DNA of 34,329 nucleotides from Planctomycetota bacterium (GCA_024278955.1 JAJRSE010000101.1:1-34329); one strand, 5' to 3'; shown: positions 1 through 7,520, numbered from the stretch's first letter. Translations and numbers: made by a program. The notes: generated from the letters alone by a model not told the origin.

Positions 1-13
1 CACGCAAGCCGAA

Positions 14-135
14 TGCGTGGTACAACAAACGTGTGGACATGCTGATACCTTCCTGGAAGAAGTCGTTCAATCACTTCTTACTGGAACAGCATGTCCACCT
101 TTTTGTAAGCCATGTACGCTTTAGTCGGATGAACC
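14..135. repeat. Left copy of a 122-bp perfect inverted repeat
   Basis: Positions 14-135 are an exact reverse complement of 34208-34329, with no mismatch over 122 bp; the match ends at base 136 against 34207. The right copy runs to the last base of the window, so the repeat may continue beyond it. It contains a long hairpin (see 33-98). No convincing reading frame crosses it. A multicopy intergenic element at which the assembly broke is the simplest reading. A real structural inverted repeat is the alternative. Confidence 0.95.
33..98. repeat. Two-part hairpin inside the terminal repeat
   Basis: GTGGACATGCTG (33-44) is perfectly complementary to CAGCATGTCCAC (87-98). Inside it, 50-63 pairs with 73-86 with two mismatches over 14 bases, leaving a 9-base loop. 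The hairpin is followed on the plus strand by a run of five T (100-104), so it could act as a rightward intrinsic terminator. The same structure is at 34245-34310 in the other copy, pointing leftward. Its shape resembles palindromic mobile intergenic repeats (REP/MITE-like), but no target-site duplication can be identified. Confidence 0.8.
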
Positions 136-184
136 CTTTTTCTTTTCCTCTCTGGCAAAAATGCAATCTGACACAAATCTGACA

Positions 185-205
185 CACCATGCCATTTGCA
201 TGGTG
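185..205. repeat. Short hairpin between terminal repeat and integrase remnant
   Basis: CACCATG (185-191) and CATGGTG (199-205) form a perfect 7-bp stem with a 7-base loop. Just upstream the word ATCTGACACA occurs twice close together. No gene was recognised between the terminal repeat and base 286. Confidence 0.4.
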
Positions 206-285
206 GTTGTATCGTTGGTCTGACGACTGACAAAGCGGAATTATTGAGTATTTCCATTGCTCACCCCGTTGTCAGGAAAACTCCG

Positions 286-580
286 ATGGCCAGCTTAGAG
301 CTTGACCCTACATCGGGCCGATACCGCGTCCGATTTCGTTTTGCAGGACAGTCGTACAAGCGATCTCTCCGAAAATTCGATACCGAAGTATGCTGGAAAG
401 CGTTCCCAGGACAAATCTCATGGCAAATTCATTGGCCCTGACACCATCAAGAAAGAAATAACCACGCTTCGTTTAGTGTGGAACGGGGCTAAGAAACAGG
501 GGTATATAAACCCATTCCTCCCGTGGATAACGCATCAATCGGATGTCGCTGTTCGCGGACTTCGAGATAACCTCGACTAA
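286..580 (+). pseudogene. Remnant of a tyrosine-recombinase (phage-type integrase) gene
   Basis: From the ATG at 286 the frame reads MASLELDPTSGRYRVRFRF, then an SYKRSL segment. This is the N-terminal arm-binding beta-sheet start typical of planctomycete phage-type integrases. After about 38 residues homology leaves this frame. From roughly 400 a different frame carries GPDTIKKEITTLRLVWNGAK followed by KQGYI, which resembles the SAM-like core-binding domain of the same family, and it stops at 578-580. The linker between the two domains is missing and the frames differ, so a deletion or frameshift has occurred. The catalytic domain (R...HxxR...Y) is absent. It lies 150 bp from the terminal repeat and marks a decayed mobile element. 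Family assignment is from recognition of motifs; no function is expected. Confidence 0.7.
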
Positions 581-664
581 CGTCGGTCTGATGCAACCTT
601 AGCAAGTTCTGCCGGCTGCGAATTGCATTCGGCGGAGTGTCCCTGGACCCGAAGTTTTACGCAG

Positions 665-686
665 TTGATCGGTCCGATCTTTTTTG
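665..686 (+). terminator. Possible weak intrinsic terminator (plus strand)
   Basis: GATCGG-T-CCGATC is followed directly by TTTTTT near 668-685. The usable stem is short because the palindrome has almost no loop, so this is only a weak candidate. It sits just beyond the 3' end of the minus-strand symporter gene and would stop rightward transcription from the integrase remnant. Confidence 0.25.
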
Positions 687-704
687 TCGCTCACAGTCGA
701 AGCC

Positions 705-2216
705 CTAGGGGGTGGGTTTCTCTCGTTTGCCGAAGGGGAGTAGGCTGGCAATCATGCTTATGCCGATTTGTATTGCGAAACCGAGTGGCATCGCCCATAG
801 GAAACTGATTTCAGGTTCGCTCCCGGTGAGTTCTTCCCAGAAATTTATTGCAACCACAACGGCAACACCACCAGCTGCGCCGAAGATCGTTGCCCAACTC
901 TTCGCCCAGGGAACAAAGATAGCCATGAAGAAAAGTCCGAAGAGGGGCACCGTGAGCAGGTTCACGATCTTGTAGGTGACTTCCAGAAGATTGCCTTGGA
1001 CAGATCCGACGAATGAACTCAGAAAGATGACAATACTACCAACCAAGACGGAAATGAACCGAGCCATTCGCACGTGGTCGGTTTTTTGATCGGCATGTTG
1101 CCGAAATCGATCGATGAAATCCGACGTGATGACCGAGCAAGAAGAGTTAATGCCCGAGGAAAGACTCGACATGGCAGCGGCCAGCAATCCGGCGATCACC
1201 AATCCGCTCAGGCCTGTCGGCAAGCCAATCACAATGAACCGAGGAAACAACTGGTCGGCGTCACCCAAGATGGTTTGGTCTTCGGCGAGCAAGGTCGGAT
1301 GGTTCTGAAAGTAGGCCAAGAGTGCCAAGCCAACTGCTGCCAAGATCAAATTCACCAGCAGGTTGGCACCGAGTGTTGTGGCAAGCACTTGGCGAGCGCT
1401 ACGAGCATCGCGCGTCGCCAGGTAACGCTGGATCGCCATTTGATCGGAACCCGCCGTGCATACCCACCAAGTGAAGGTCGCCAAGGTCATGCCGACCAAC
1501 GTAATTCGCTCTTTGGGTGCGTACCATTTTGGGTCGGGCCATTGCGTCGGCCACTCGGTCGGCCACCAGTTTGCCACTCCGCCCAACTCGAAGCTGACGA
1601 TCACCAGCGTCAGTAGCGCACCACCGAGCAAGATCGCCGTCTGGACGACATCGGTTAGTACCACCGCTCGGAGACCACCCATTGAGGTGTAGACTACCGT
1701 GATCAGCCCGAGCAAAGCACACAGCCAAGGAGTCGCCGAGTCCTCGAGGCCTAGCAGAGGGACCAAAACCTTGCTGGTTGTGGCAAAGAGGATCACGGCC
1801 ATCCAAAGTAGCCGCATTGTCAGAAAGAAAACTGAACCGAGCATGCGAACAGAAAGCCCCAGCCGAATCTCCAGGATCTCATACGCGCTGGTCACGTTCT
1901 GTTTCATAATAAAAGGGATCATGAACCAACCGACCACGAGGAGAACCAAGGGGTAGACCAGAATCATAGAGAGTACCATCGGCCCGTGGCGGATGATCTC
2001 GCCTGGAAATGCCAGGTAGGTGATCGTGCTCAAGAGCGTTGCGAAAAGCGACAAGCCGACCGAGAAAGGCCCCATCTTCCGGCCGCCGAGCAAGTAGTCT
2101 TCTGCCGAGCTAGTGCGCCGCGCATAGTACCAACCGACAGCCAGCATTCCCAAGGCGTAAAGTAGGATCACCGCCCAGTCGAGCGGGGTAAGTGCCTCTG
2201 TTGTTGGAAAGCTCAT
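705..2216 (-). CDS. Sodium:solute symporter (SSS family)
   Basis: A 503-residue polytopic inner-membrane carrier of the SSS (SLC5-like) family, which couples Na+ entry to uptake of sugars, amino acids or other small organic solutes. About thirteen hydrophobic segments run from residue 12 to the C-terminus. The early segment WYYARRTSSAEDYLLGGRKM has the family pattern of a polar loop with GGR before TM2, and a GLVIAGLLAAAMSSLSSGIN helix is typical of the Na+-site region. The ATG at 2214-2216 is chosen because the preceding dipeptidase stop overlaps it by 4 bp (ATGA), which implies translational coupling; a longer frame upstream only re-reads the dipeptidase gene. As the last gene of the minus-strand operon it probably imports that pathway's substrate. 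The substrate cannot be read from sequence. Confidence 0.92.
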   Translation of the reverse strand: MSFPTTEALTPLDWAVILLYALGMLAVGWYYARRTSSAEDYLLGGRKMGPFSVGLSLFATLLSTITYLAFPGEIIRHGPMVLSMILVYPLVLLVVGWFMIPFIMKQNVTSAYEILEIRLGLSVRMLGSVFFLTMRLLWMAVILFATTSKVLVPLLGLEDSATPWLCALLGLITVVYTSMGGLRAVVLTDVVQTAILLGGALLTLVIVSFELGGVANWWPTEWPTQWPDPKWYAPKERITLVGMTLATFTWWVCTAGSDQMAIQRYLATRDARSARQVLATTLGANLLVNLILAAVGLALLAYFQNHPTLLAEDQTILGDADQLFPRFIVIGLPTGLSGLVIAGLLAAAMSSLSSGINSSCSVITSDFIDRFRQHADQKTDHVRMARFISVLVGSIVIFLSSFVGSVQGNLLEVTYKIVNLLTVPLFGLFFMAIFVPWAKSWATIFGAAGGVAVVVAINFWEELTGSEPEISFLWAMPLGFAIQIGISMIASLLPFGKREKPTP

Positions 2217-3313
2217 CTTGGGAAATTCTCCTGAAAAAACCGAAGCCAGTTGCCGTGAAAAACATCGTCGATGGCTTCGGCCGAGTATCCTCGTCGTTGA
2301 AAGACGGAGGCGAGTTTTTGAATGTCTGCAATCGTTTCTACTTCCACTGGACTCTGTTCCGATCCAAACCCACCGTCCAGGTCTGAGCCGATCGCCACGT
2401 GTCGATGGTTTCCGGCGAGCTGACAGATATGGTCCGTGTGATCGGCAATCCGTTCGAGCGTCGCTTCGGCACGCGAAACTTGCCCCATTTTCCAGCCGGG
2501 GACGATCATCCAATTATCAAACGCAGCTCCGATCACGGCATCGCGTTCGATCAGCAAACGGATTTGCTCGTCGGAAAATTGACGACCTCCTGGAACCAAG
2601 GCTCGACAATTTTGATGCGACGCGATCACCGGCCCATGATAGACGTCTAACGCCTGAAAGAAACTAGGGTCGGAAAGGTGCGTGGCATCAAGAATGATTC
2701 CGAGCCGCTCGAATTCTTGCAACAAGTCCACCCCAGCCGACGTTAGCGGCCCCGACTCGCCGGTTCCTACTGCGTATTGGTTGTGACCGTAATGCACGAG
2801 ATTGACCACGCGTAATCCCTGCTGAAACCAAGCTTCGGCTTGCTTTGGGGTAACAATCGAGTCTGCACCCTCCATCGCCAAAATTAGTCCCAATGGCGGC
2901 GGGGTGGCGTTGGTCGTTCGTTCGGTAGAAGGCCATGCTTGCCAATGCGTCTGCAATTCATTGGCCGTTTCCAGTATGGCAATGTGGCCATTTTGCTCGA
3001 GCAGTCGGTAGTAAGCCAGTTGGCCTTGCGAGATGCCATAGGCGGCTGACGGCGAGCGGTAGTCGAGGCTAATGCGAGGGTGCCCCTCGGTAGGTCTGAT
3101 TTCAGGGCGCGCGCGAGCAAGCAAGGTGCCTAGACAAACGGCCACTTTGCCTCGCTGCATTTCAGGCAGGCAGACGGTCGCATTTCCGCGAGCCCGGCTA
3201 TCGGTCATCTCGCGTTCACGCGCATTGATCTGCTCAATCGGCTCTGTGAGATCGCGGTCGAACGACAACGCGTTCCACGAAAGGTCTAAATGAGCATCAA
3301 GCAGTAAAGGCAT
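2213..3313 (-). CDS. Membrane dipeptidase family protein (peptidase M19)
   Basis: A 366-residue TIM-barrel zinc hydrolase of the renal-dipeptidase/M19 family, which cleaves L-D or L-L dipeptides and in some members N-acyl or D-amino-acid conjugates. Metal-ligand landmarks are visible in order: H8xD10 near the start (DAHLDLSW), the glutamate in AMEGAD, the histidines in DATHLSD and ASHQNCRAL, and the aspartate in AIGSDLDGGFG. No signal peptide is seen, so it is likely cytoplasmic here despite the family name. It starts 2 bp after the dehydrogenase stop and its TGA overlaps the symporter ATG, placing it firmly in the operon. Its likely job is release of an amino acid from a dipeptide or conjugate entering through the symporter; that part is inference. 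Confidence 0.9.
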   Translation of the reverse strand: MPLLLDAHLDLSWNALSFDRDLTEPIEQINAREREMTDSRARGNATVCLPEMQRGKVAVCLGTLLARARPEIRPTEGHPRISLDYRSPSAAYGISQGQLAYYRLLEQNGHIAILETANELQTHWQAWPSTERTTNATPPPLGLILAMEGADSIVTPKQAEAWFQQGLRVVNLVHYGHNQYAVGTGESGPLTSAGVDLLQEFERLGIILDATHLSDPSFFQALDVYHGPVIASHQNCRALVPGGRQFSDEQIRLLIERDAVIGAAFDNWMIVPGWKMGQVSRAEATLERIADHTDHICQLAGNHRHVAIGSDLDGGFGSEQSPVEVETIADIQKLASVFQRRGYSAEAIDDVFHGNWLRFFQENFPR

Positions 3314-3315
3314 TA

Positions 3316-4293
3316 CTATTCTTCTTCCAAAGGGAAATACTCGTCCGTCAACTGGCGCACGTTCCAGGCGTGTTTACGAAAGAGCGCCTCGGCTTGCTCT
3401 GCTTCCTTGGGAGTATAGTCATAGAAACCCTGACCATTGAGGATGCCTTGTGCGTCCTTTTCCGCAAGTCGAAGCAGCGTATCGGGCAGTTTCGTGGCAC
3501 TGCTGAGTGTGGGCAATACGGGCTTCATCGCCTTGGCGTACAGGGCGGGGCCCCCGGTTAAATCCATCCACCGAAAGGGCCCACACATGGTTGCCCAGAG
3601 CCCACACGCATTGCGAAACGAGCGATCGATCATCTCAACATCGGCAACCCCCTCTTCCACCAACAAGAGCGCCTCGCGATACATGGCATAGGCTAGCCGG
3701 TTGACGATAAATCCGGGACTGTCCTTGGCAAGTACCACGGGATCTTTGCCACAGCGCCGCGCGAGCGCAACCGAAATTTCGACCGTTTCGTCTGAGGTCT
3801 GTTCGCCGCGAATCAACTCCAAAAACCGCGTGACATGGGCCGGCTCGGCCCAGTGCATGCCGAGAAAACGCTCGGGGTGCTGGCAGGTTTCTTGTAATTG
3901 CGTGATTGGAATCGCCGAAGTGTTGGACGCAATGGGCACGGCTAAGCCGACAACTTTTTCTATTTGGCTAAAAACTTCCTGCTTAATCCGAGCATCTTCC
4001 ACGACGCTTTCAATGACAAAATCGCACGGGGCCAAATCATCAAAACATTGCGATTCTTGGTAGCGATCTTTCCACGCTTGCTTCAGCAAGGGATCAAAAT
4101 TGGCATGTTCGACCAGTTCGCCGATTCCTTGCTCGATATAGCGGCGAGCCGTGACATACGCCTCGCTCGATCGGTCATAGCCAATCACTCGAAAACCGTA
4201 GCCTAGCAGGCACGTAGCGATTCCGCGGCCTAGCAGGCCCAATCCCACCACGGCAACGGTTGTTTCAGATATCGAAGGTAGCTTGTTGCTCAT
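3316..4293 (-). CDS. 3-hydroxyacyl-CoA dehydrogenase-like NAD-dependent oxidoreductase
   Basis: A 325-residue protein of the 3-hydroxyacyl-CoA dehydrogenase superfamily. The N-terminal Rossmann domain begins VVGLGLLGRGIA (GxGxxGxG) at about residue 14 and contains the SNTSAIPI segment. The catalytic histidine lies in GMHWAEPAH, and the C-terminal helical domain begins near KDSPGFIVNRLAYA. Relatives of this short form include L-carnitine dehydrogenase, L-gulonate 3-dehydrogenase and lambda-crystallin as well as true acyl-CoA enzymes, so the substrate may be a free 3-hydroxy acid. The ATG at 4291-4293 overlaps the Rid stop codon by 4 bp (ATGA), which decides this start over a longer upstream frame. 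No thiolase or enoyl-CoA hydratase accompanies it, which argues against ordinary beta-oxidation. Confidence 0.88.
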   Translation of the reverse strand: MSNKLPSISETTVAVVGLGLLGRGIATCLLGYGFRVIGYDRSSEAYVTARRYIEQGIGELVEHANFDPLLKQAWKDRYQESQCFDDLAPCDFVIESVVEDARIKQEVFSQIEKVVGLAVPIASNTSAIPITQLQETCQHPERFLGMHWAEPAHVTRFLELIRGEQTSDETVEISVALARRCGKDPVVLAKDSPGFIVNRLAYAMYREALLLVEEGVADVEMIDRSFRNACGLWATMCGPFRWMDLTGGPALYAKAMKPVLPTLSSATKLPDTLLRLAEKDAQGILNGQGFYDYTPKEAEQAEALFRKHAWNVRQLTDEYFPLEEE

Positions 4294-4769
4294 TGAGAAT
4301 CCTTGGTTCGCTTCAAGATCATTTCCACTTCCACCGACGAACCCAGGGGTAGCTGGGCCATGCCGAGGGCCGTGCGAGCGTGTCGTCCGGCTTCGCCAAA
4401 CACGTCGCGAACCAATTGCGAGGCTCCGTTGATGACCAGATGTTGATCGGTGAATTCCTCGTCGGAGTTGACATAGCCAGTAATTCGTACCACTTGCTGC
4501 ACCCGATCTAAAGACCCCAAGTGAGCACGGACCGCTCGCAATACGTTGGCCGCGCACAAAGCAGCAGCCTTGGTGGCCTCTTCGACCGAAACCTGCGAAG
4601 GCACCTTTCCCTGGCTGACGAGTTGATCGCCATCAAAAGGAACTTGGCCTGAGGCATAAATCGTATCGCCATCAGTGACCAACGCTTCGACCAGCGACCC
4701 CTCGGGGGTGGTTCGCTCGATTGGGTAGCCAAGCTCCTCTAATTTTTCATCGCGTGTTTTTTGAGTCAT
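4290..4769 (-). CDS. Rid/YjgF/UK114-family protein (enamine/imine deaminase)
   Basis: A 159-residue protein of the Rid (YjgF/YER057c/UK114) superfamily, small trimeric enzymes whose archetype RidA hydrolyses 2-aminoacrylate and other enamine/imine intermediates released by PLP enzymes. Family features are ASGQVPFDGDQLVSQGKV near residues 40-58, the AALCAANVLRAV helix with GSLDRVQQVVRITGYV, and the C-terminal HARTALGMAQLPLGSSVEVE, which retains the arginine of the RidA active site (R105 region). It is longer than classical RidA (about 128 aa) because of an N-terminal extension, as in several Rid subfamilies. An AGAGAG-type ribosome-binding stretch precedes the ATG. Being in one operon with a PLP enzyme supports clearance of an imine product. 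Confidence 0.9.
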   Translation of the reverse strand: MTQKTRDEKLEELGYPIERTTPEGSLVEALVTDGDTIYASGQVPFDGDQLVSQGKVPSQVSVEEATKAAALCAANVLRAVRAHLGSLDRVQQVVRITGYVNSDEEFTDQHLVINGASQLVRDVFGEAGRHARTALGMAQLPLGSSVEVEMILKRTKDSQ

Positions 4770-4799
4770 TTCATCTCTCTCTGGCGGGTTGCTTCTAAT

Positions 4800-5645
4800 T
4801 CACTTGAGCCCTAGCAGGCTCAAGCTCTCGCGGTGGATCATCGCATCGATCTGCTGCGGATCAAGGCGTGGCAAGCTTGTTCCCTCCAGCATCTTGTTAA
4901 GCCCATGCAAACCATCGATCGTGGCATTGACGGTCGTGAAAGGAAAGTCGGTTCCGAACAGCACCTTGTCCCACACGCCGTATTCCTGGACCAGCATGAG
5001 ACTGTGATAGAGCTGGAATGGCCGGTAATGTAGCGCGCTAATGTCGGCATAAACATTCGGGTGCTTCCGGATCACCGCGACGCATTCGCCTTCATACGGA
5101 TGCCCCAGATGGGCTAAGATGATTTTTACGTCTGGAAATCGAATCGCCACGTCATCCAAGTGACGCGGTAGCGTACATTTGAGCGGTGCTTGGGCAACAA
5201 ACGTGGTGCCCGTGTGTAGCAGCACGGGAAGTTGGTGCGTTTGGGCATATGCCCAGAGCGGATCAAGCTGCGAATCGTCGGGCCGAAAACCGGCGTACAT
5301 CGACATGAGTTTGATGCCTCGCAAGCCTAGCCTTTCGTGCCCGTCGCGGAGCTCGTCTTGCCAACCCTCTTGCGTCGGATCGAGCGAAAGAAAACCGAGG
5401 AGCGTCTCGGGATGAGCTGCGACGTAATCGGCAACGTACTGGTCGTCGACCCAGAGCCCGCTGAGCCGCGCCTTGCCGCCGAAGACAATCGTGCGAACTT
5501 CCTCAGGAGCCGAAGCCCGATAGGCGTCGTAGGTTACCGAAAGATCAACTTCCACCCCGGCGCGTGCGCGACGGGCTTGGCAGCGAAAGTCGTTGCTAAA
5601 ATGATTCGGGAAATCCCAGGTATGAGAGTGAACGTCGAAAATCAC
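4800..5645 (-). CDS. Amidohydrolase family protein (Amidohydrolase_2 type)
   Basis: A 281-residue TIM-barrel metal-dependent hydrolase or decarboxylase of the Amidohydrolase_2 family, which includes ACMSD-like decarboxylases, 2-pyrone-4,6-dicarboxylate lactonase and other small-acid enzymes. Active-site landmarks are HSHTWDF at residues 6-12 (HxH), the strand LLHTGTT, the histidine in LAHLGHPY and the aspartate in FGTDFPF close to the C-terminus. No signal peptide is seen. The ATG at 5643-5645 overlaps the stop of the preceding aldolase remnant by 4 bp, and 30 bp separate its stop from the Rid start. The reaction in this pathway is unknown; lactone or amide opening, or decarboxylation, are all possible. 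Confidence 0.88.
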   Translation of the reverse strand: MIFDVHSHTWDFPNHFSNDFRCQARRARAGVEVDLSVTYDAYRASAPEEVRTIVFGGKARLSGLWVDDQYVADYVAAHPETLLGFLSLDPTQEGWQDELRDGHERLGLRGIKLMSMYAGFRPDDSQLDPLWAYAQTHQLPVLLHTGTTFVAQAPLKCTLPRHLDDVAIRFPDVKIILAHLGHPYEGECVAVIRKHPNVYADISALHYRPFQLYHSLMLVQEYGVWDKVLFGTDFPFTTVNATIDGLHGLNKMLEGTSLPRLDPQQIDAMIHRESLSLLGLK

Positions 5646-5808
5646 TTTGATTCCTCCAACGCAGTCGACATTAAATTATACAATCGGTCCACCTCCTGGC
5701 GAGTCTCTTCGTCGAGAGGAAATCCAACGACTCCTCCTCGTGGTACGGCATCTGCAGCACAGGCAGCACGCCTCGCAATGCAGGCGGAGAATGGTCTGTT
5801 TGACTCAT
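5642..5808 (-). pseudogene. Internally deleted dihydrodipicolinate-synthase-family (DapA/NanA-type) aldolase
   Basis: An ATG at 5806-5808 overlaps the stop of the upstream PLP-enzyme gene by 4 bp. It starts a frame reading ALRGVLPVLQMPYHEEESLDF, the characteristic N-terminus of DHDPS/N-acetylneuraminate-lyase family aldolases, and then breaks into nonsense and a stop. A second frame covering the rest reads FPLDEETRQEVDRLYNLM and ends with a TGA at 5642-5644 that overlaps the amidohydrolase ATG. This looks like a family C-terminus. The two frames differ by 2 (mod 3). The whole remnant is 167 bp, where an intact gene of about 300 codons is expected, so the central barrel, including the Schiff-base lysine, is gone. 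The junction lies near 5718. The N-terminal identification is fairly firm; the C-terminal one is weaker. Confidence 0.65.
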
Positions 5809-6902
5809 GTAATTTTTCCTCGGGCGTCAATGGCCATCGGTTCGAGGGGCTGATCTGGCCGAAGCCACCACACGGTATCTTGCAGGTTGACGCAGGGGCA
5901 GATGTGATTGGGAACGACGGTCAGCCGCTCGCCAATCGCCGGCTTGCGATCGCAGGCCGTCACATCGACTTGGCCATGCTCTTCGCTGAGATGGGTAATC
6001 TTAGCCTCTGGATACTCCGCCACATAGCCGTGCCCGCTTTCTGGGGCCGAGATACAGCGATCGCTTGTCAGTGTTTTTGAGCCAGCGTCGATCACCACTT
6101 GCCCCGGGACTGCGTCACTCATCACCGTGCAGACAATTCGTGCCGCACAATCTTTCAGTTCGCAGTAACCTCCATGGACCGTGTTCATGTCGTTGTAAAC
6201 ATACGTACCAGGGCGAATTTCGGTGTATTGCGGCACCCAATGCGATTGGTACGCCGTCGGCGTCGACCCGCCAGAGACAATTTTTGCTTCGAGTCCGTCA
6301 CGACGCCACAGGTCGAGGGTCTCTTCTAGTAACGCGGCAACTGCCGTCAGGGCAGGCCTCTGCTGATCGGCCGGATCCCATACATGCCCCGGATAGACGA
6401 GAATGCCGTCAAGTTGCACGCCTACGGTCGAATCGATGGCACGTGCCAGCGCGAGAGCTTCGCCGGGAGACTGCACCCCTGTTCGGCCAAGTCCGACGTC
6501 CAGGTCGACTAGCAAACCGATTGTCGTCTGCGCGCTGCGAGCGGCCGCAGCCGCTACTTCGAGGGCTTGAGTCGAATCGATGGCCGAGCGTACAGCCCGC
6601 CCATCCGCCAAGGCGGCCAGTTGAGTTGCCCTCGCGGCATCCACAGGAGGATATGCCAATAATAGATCGTCACAAACCGCCGACATGATTGCCGCTTCGC
6701 CGACCTTTGCCACGGCCAGGCCGATCGCGTCTGCTTCTAATTGCATGGCTGCAACTTGCCGAGACTTGTGGGTCTTGGTGTGCGGACGGATCTTGAGGCC
6801 GACTTTTTTTGCGTATTCCGCCAGATGGTGGATATTTCTCTGCACCACTGCTCGGTCGATCACCATCGCGGGTGTCTGTAACTGCTGGACGTTATTCATC
6901 AT
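5805..6902 (-). CDS. PLP-dependent fold-type III enzyme, D-threonine aldolase / D-serine dehydratase-like
   Basis: A 365-residue protein with an N-terminal alanine-racemase-type PLP barrel and a C-terminal D-serine-dehydratase-like domain. RPHTKTHKS at about residues 39-47 contains the PLP lysine. LVDLDVGLGRTG, IVSGGSTPT and EIRPGTYVYNDM are family landmarks. Near the C-terminus VVPNHICPCVNL supplies the His and Cys metal ligands that mark D-threonine aldolases and eukaryote-type D-serine dehydratases. These enzymes cleave or dehydrate beta-hydroxy-D-amino acids. Two consecutive ATG codons (6902 and 6899) could start it; 6902 is given. Its TGA overlaps the ATG of the aldolase remnant. With the Rid protein downstream, an enamine/imine-forming reaction is plausible; the exact substrate is not established. 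Confidence 0.88.
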   Translation of the reverse strand: MMNNVQQLQTPAMVIDRAVVQRNIHHLAEYAKKVGLKIRPHTKTHKSRQVAAMQLEADAIGLAVAKVGEAAIMSAVCDDLLLAYPPVDAARATQLAALADGRAVRSAIDSTQALEVAAAAARSAQTTIGLLVDLDVGLGRTGVQSPGEALALARAIDSTVGVQLDGILVYPGHVWDPADQQRPALTAVAALLEETLDLWRRDGLEAKIVSGGSTPTAYQSHWVPQYTEIRPGTYVYNDMNTVHGGYCELKDCAARIVCTVMSDAVPGQVVIDAGSKTLTSDRCISAPESGHGYVAEYPEAKITHLSEEHGQVDVTACDRKPAIGERLTVVPNHICPCVNLQDTVWWLRPDQPLEPMAIDARGKIT

Positions 6903-6960
6903 CGATTTCTACTTCATCCGTGGCATAAGGTGCATGGCATGGCAAGTTGGCTTCCATGAT

Positions 6961-7263
6961 TCACTCGTCCTCACTGTCATTTTGATGAACGCGACTCCCA
7001 ATATACAGTAAGGCAGCGGCAGCGGCCACGCGCACGTCTGGATCGTCATCGGTTAGCAAATCGACAACGAGAGGTAAATCGGCGGCCCCGCCTTGTTCGG
7101 CAAAAGCGTTGCAGACTTCGCGTCTCTGGCCCGGTTTTCCATTCCGAACAAGCCGACTTAACTTCGATCGGAAGTGCGAAGTTTGGTCGTCGTCAGAATC
7201 AGCTGATACGACAAACCAGCAGAGTGTGACTGCAAAGAAAGAAACGAGGCCACATTTTAAGTT
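6961..7263 (-). pseudogene. HEAT-repeat reading frame with signal-like N-terminus and no visible start codon
   Basis: An open frame of 100 codons begins after an in-frame TGA (7264-7266) and ends at the TGA at 6961-6963, 58 bp before the PLP-enzyme start. It opens with a hydrophobic, signal-like segment (GLVSFFAVTLCWFVVSA) and an acidic stretch. It continues into a HEAT-type repeat: REVCNAFAEQGGAADLPLVV, then DDDPDVRVAAAAALLYIG. No ATG, GTG or TTG occurs in this frame in the N-terminal part. The only nearby ATG (7254-7256) is in a neighbouring frame, so either a frameshift has broken a small exported HEAT protein or an unusual start is used. The homology call is from the repeat pattern alone. 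Confidence 0.45.
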
Positions 7264-7272
7264 TCAACCATT

Positions 7273-7476
7273 ATGCTGGGATATTCCCTTGTCTTCTGGT
7301 CGTTCTGCCTACTCTGTCCTATTGCGATGCTTGGGCTATCAGCAGGCTGCCGCGTGTCTTTGAAGCCTACTGCCAATGGGTACTGGCCACAAAATAGTTT
7401 CATGACGATTGAAAAGGTAACAACAGGCAGTGTAGGATACATTGGAACATTGACTCCCCTGAAAAAAAGAAAGTGA
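7273..7476 (+). CDS. Possible small lipoprotein, hypothetical
   Basis: A 67-codon frame from the ATG at 7273, divergent from the HEAT-repeat frame and ending 44 bp before the HpcH aldolase. It starts with a hydrophobic segment that ends in LGLSAGC, a plausible lipobox, followed by a short polar tail ending KKRK. No clear Shine-Dalgarno sequence was found and the product matches nothing I recognise. A competing minus-strand frame covers the same DNA. It may simply be leader DNA between divergent genes. Confidence 0.22.
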   Translation: MLGYSLVFWSFCLLCPIAMLGLSAGCRVSLKPTANGYWPQNSFMTIEKVTTGSVGYIGTLTPLKKRK

Positions 7477-7520
7477 TCGTAGGGCACGCGTAGCAGCGCC
7501 CACGCGAAACAGCGCCCATC

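Noticed and set aside
623..808. 61-codon plus-strand frame next to the symporter
   Set aside because: It overlaps the symporter 3' end and shows no integrase or other family features.
5642..5830. A genuine 62-residue small protein between the PLP enzyme and the amidohydrolase
   Set aside because: Its first part overlaps the end of the PLP-enzyme gene and re-reads the aldolase N-terminus in another frame. The deleted DHDPS gene explains it better.
5337..6688. Long plus-strand frames of 247 and 207 codons opposite the catabolic operon
   Set aside because: They are antisense to genes with clear family motifs and have low-complexity, non-protein-like composition.
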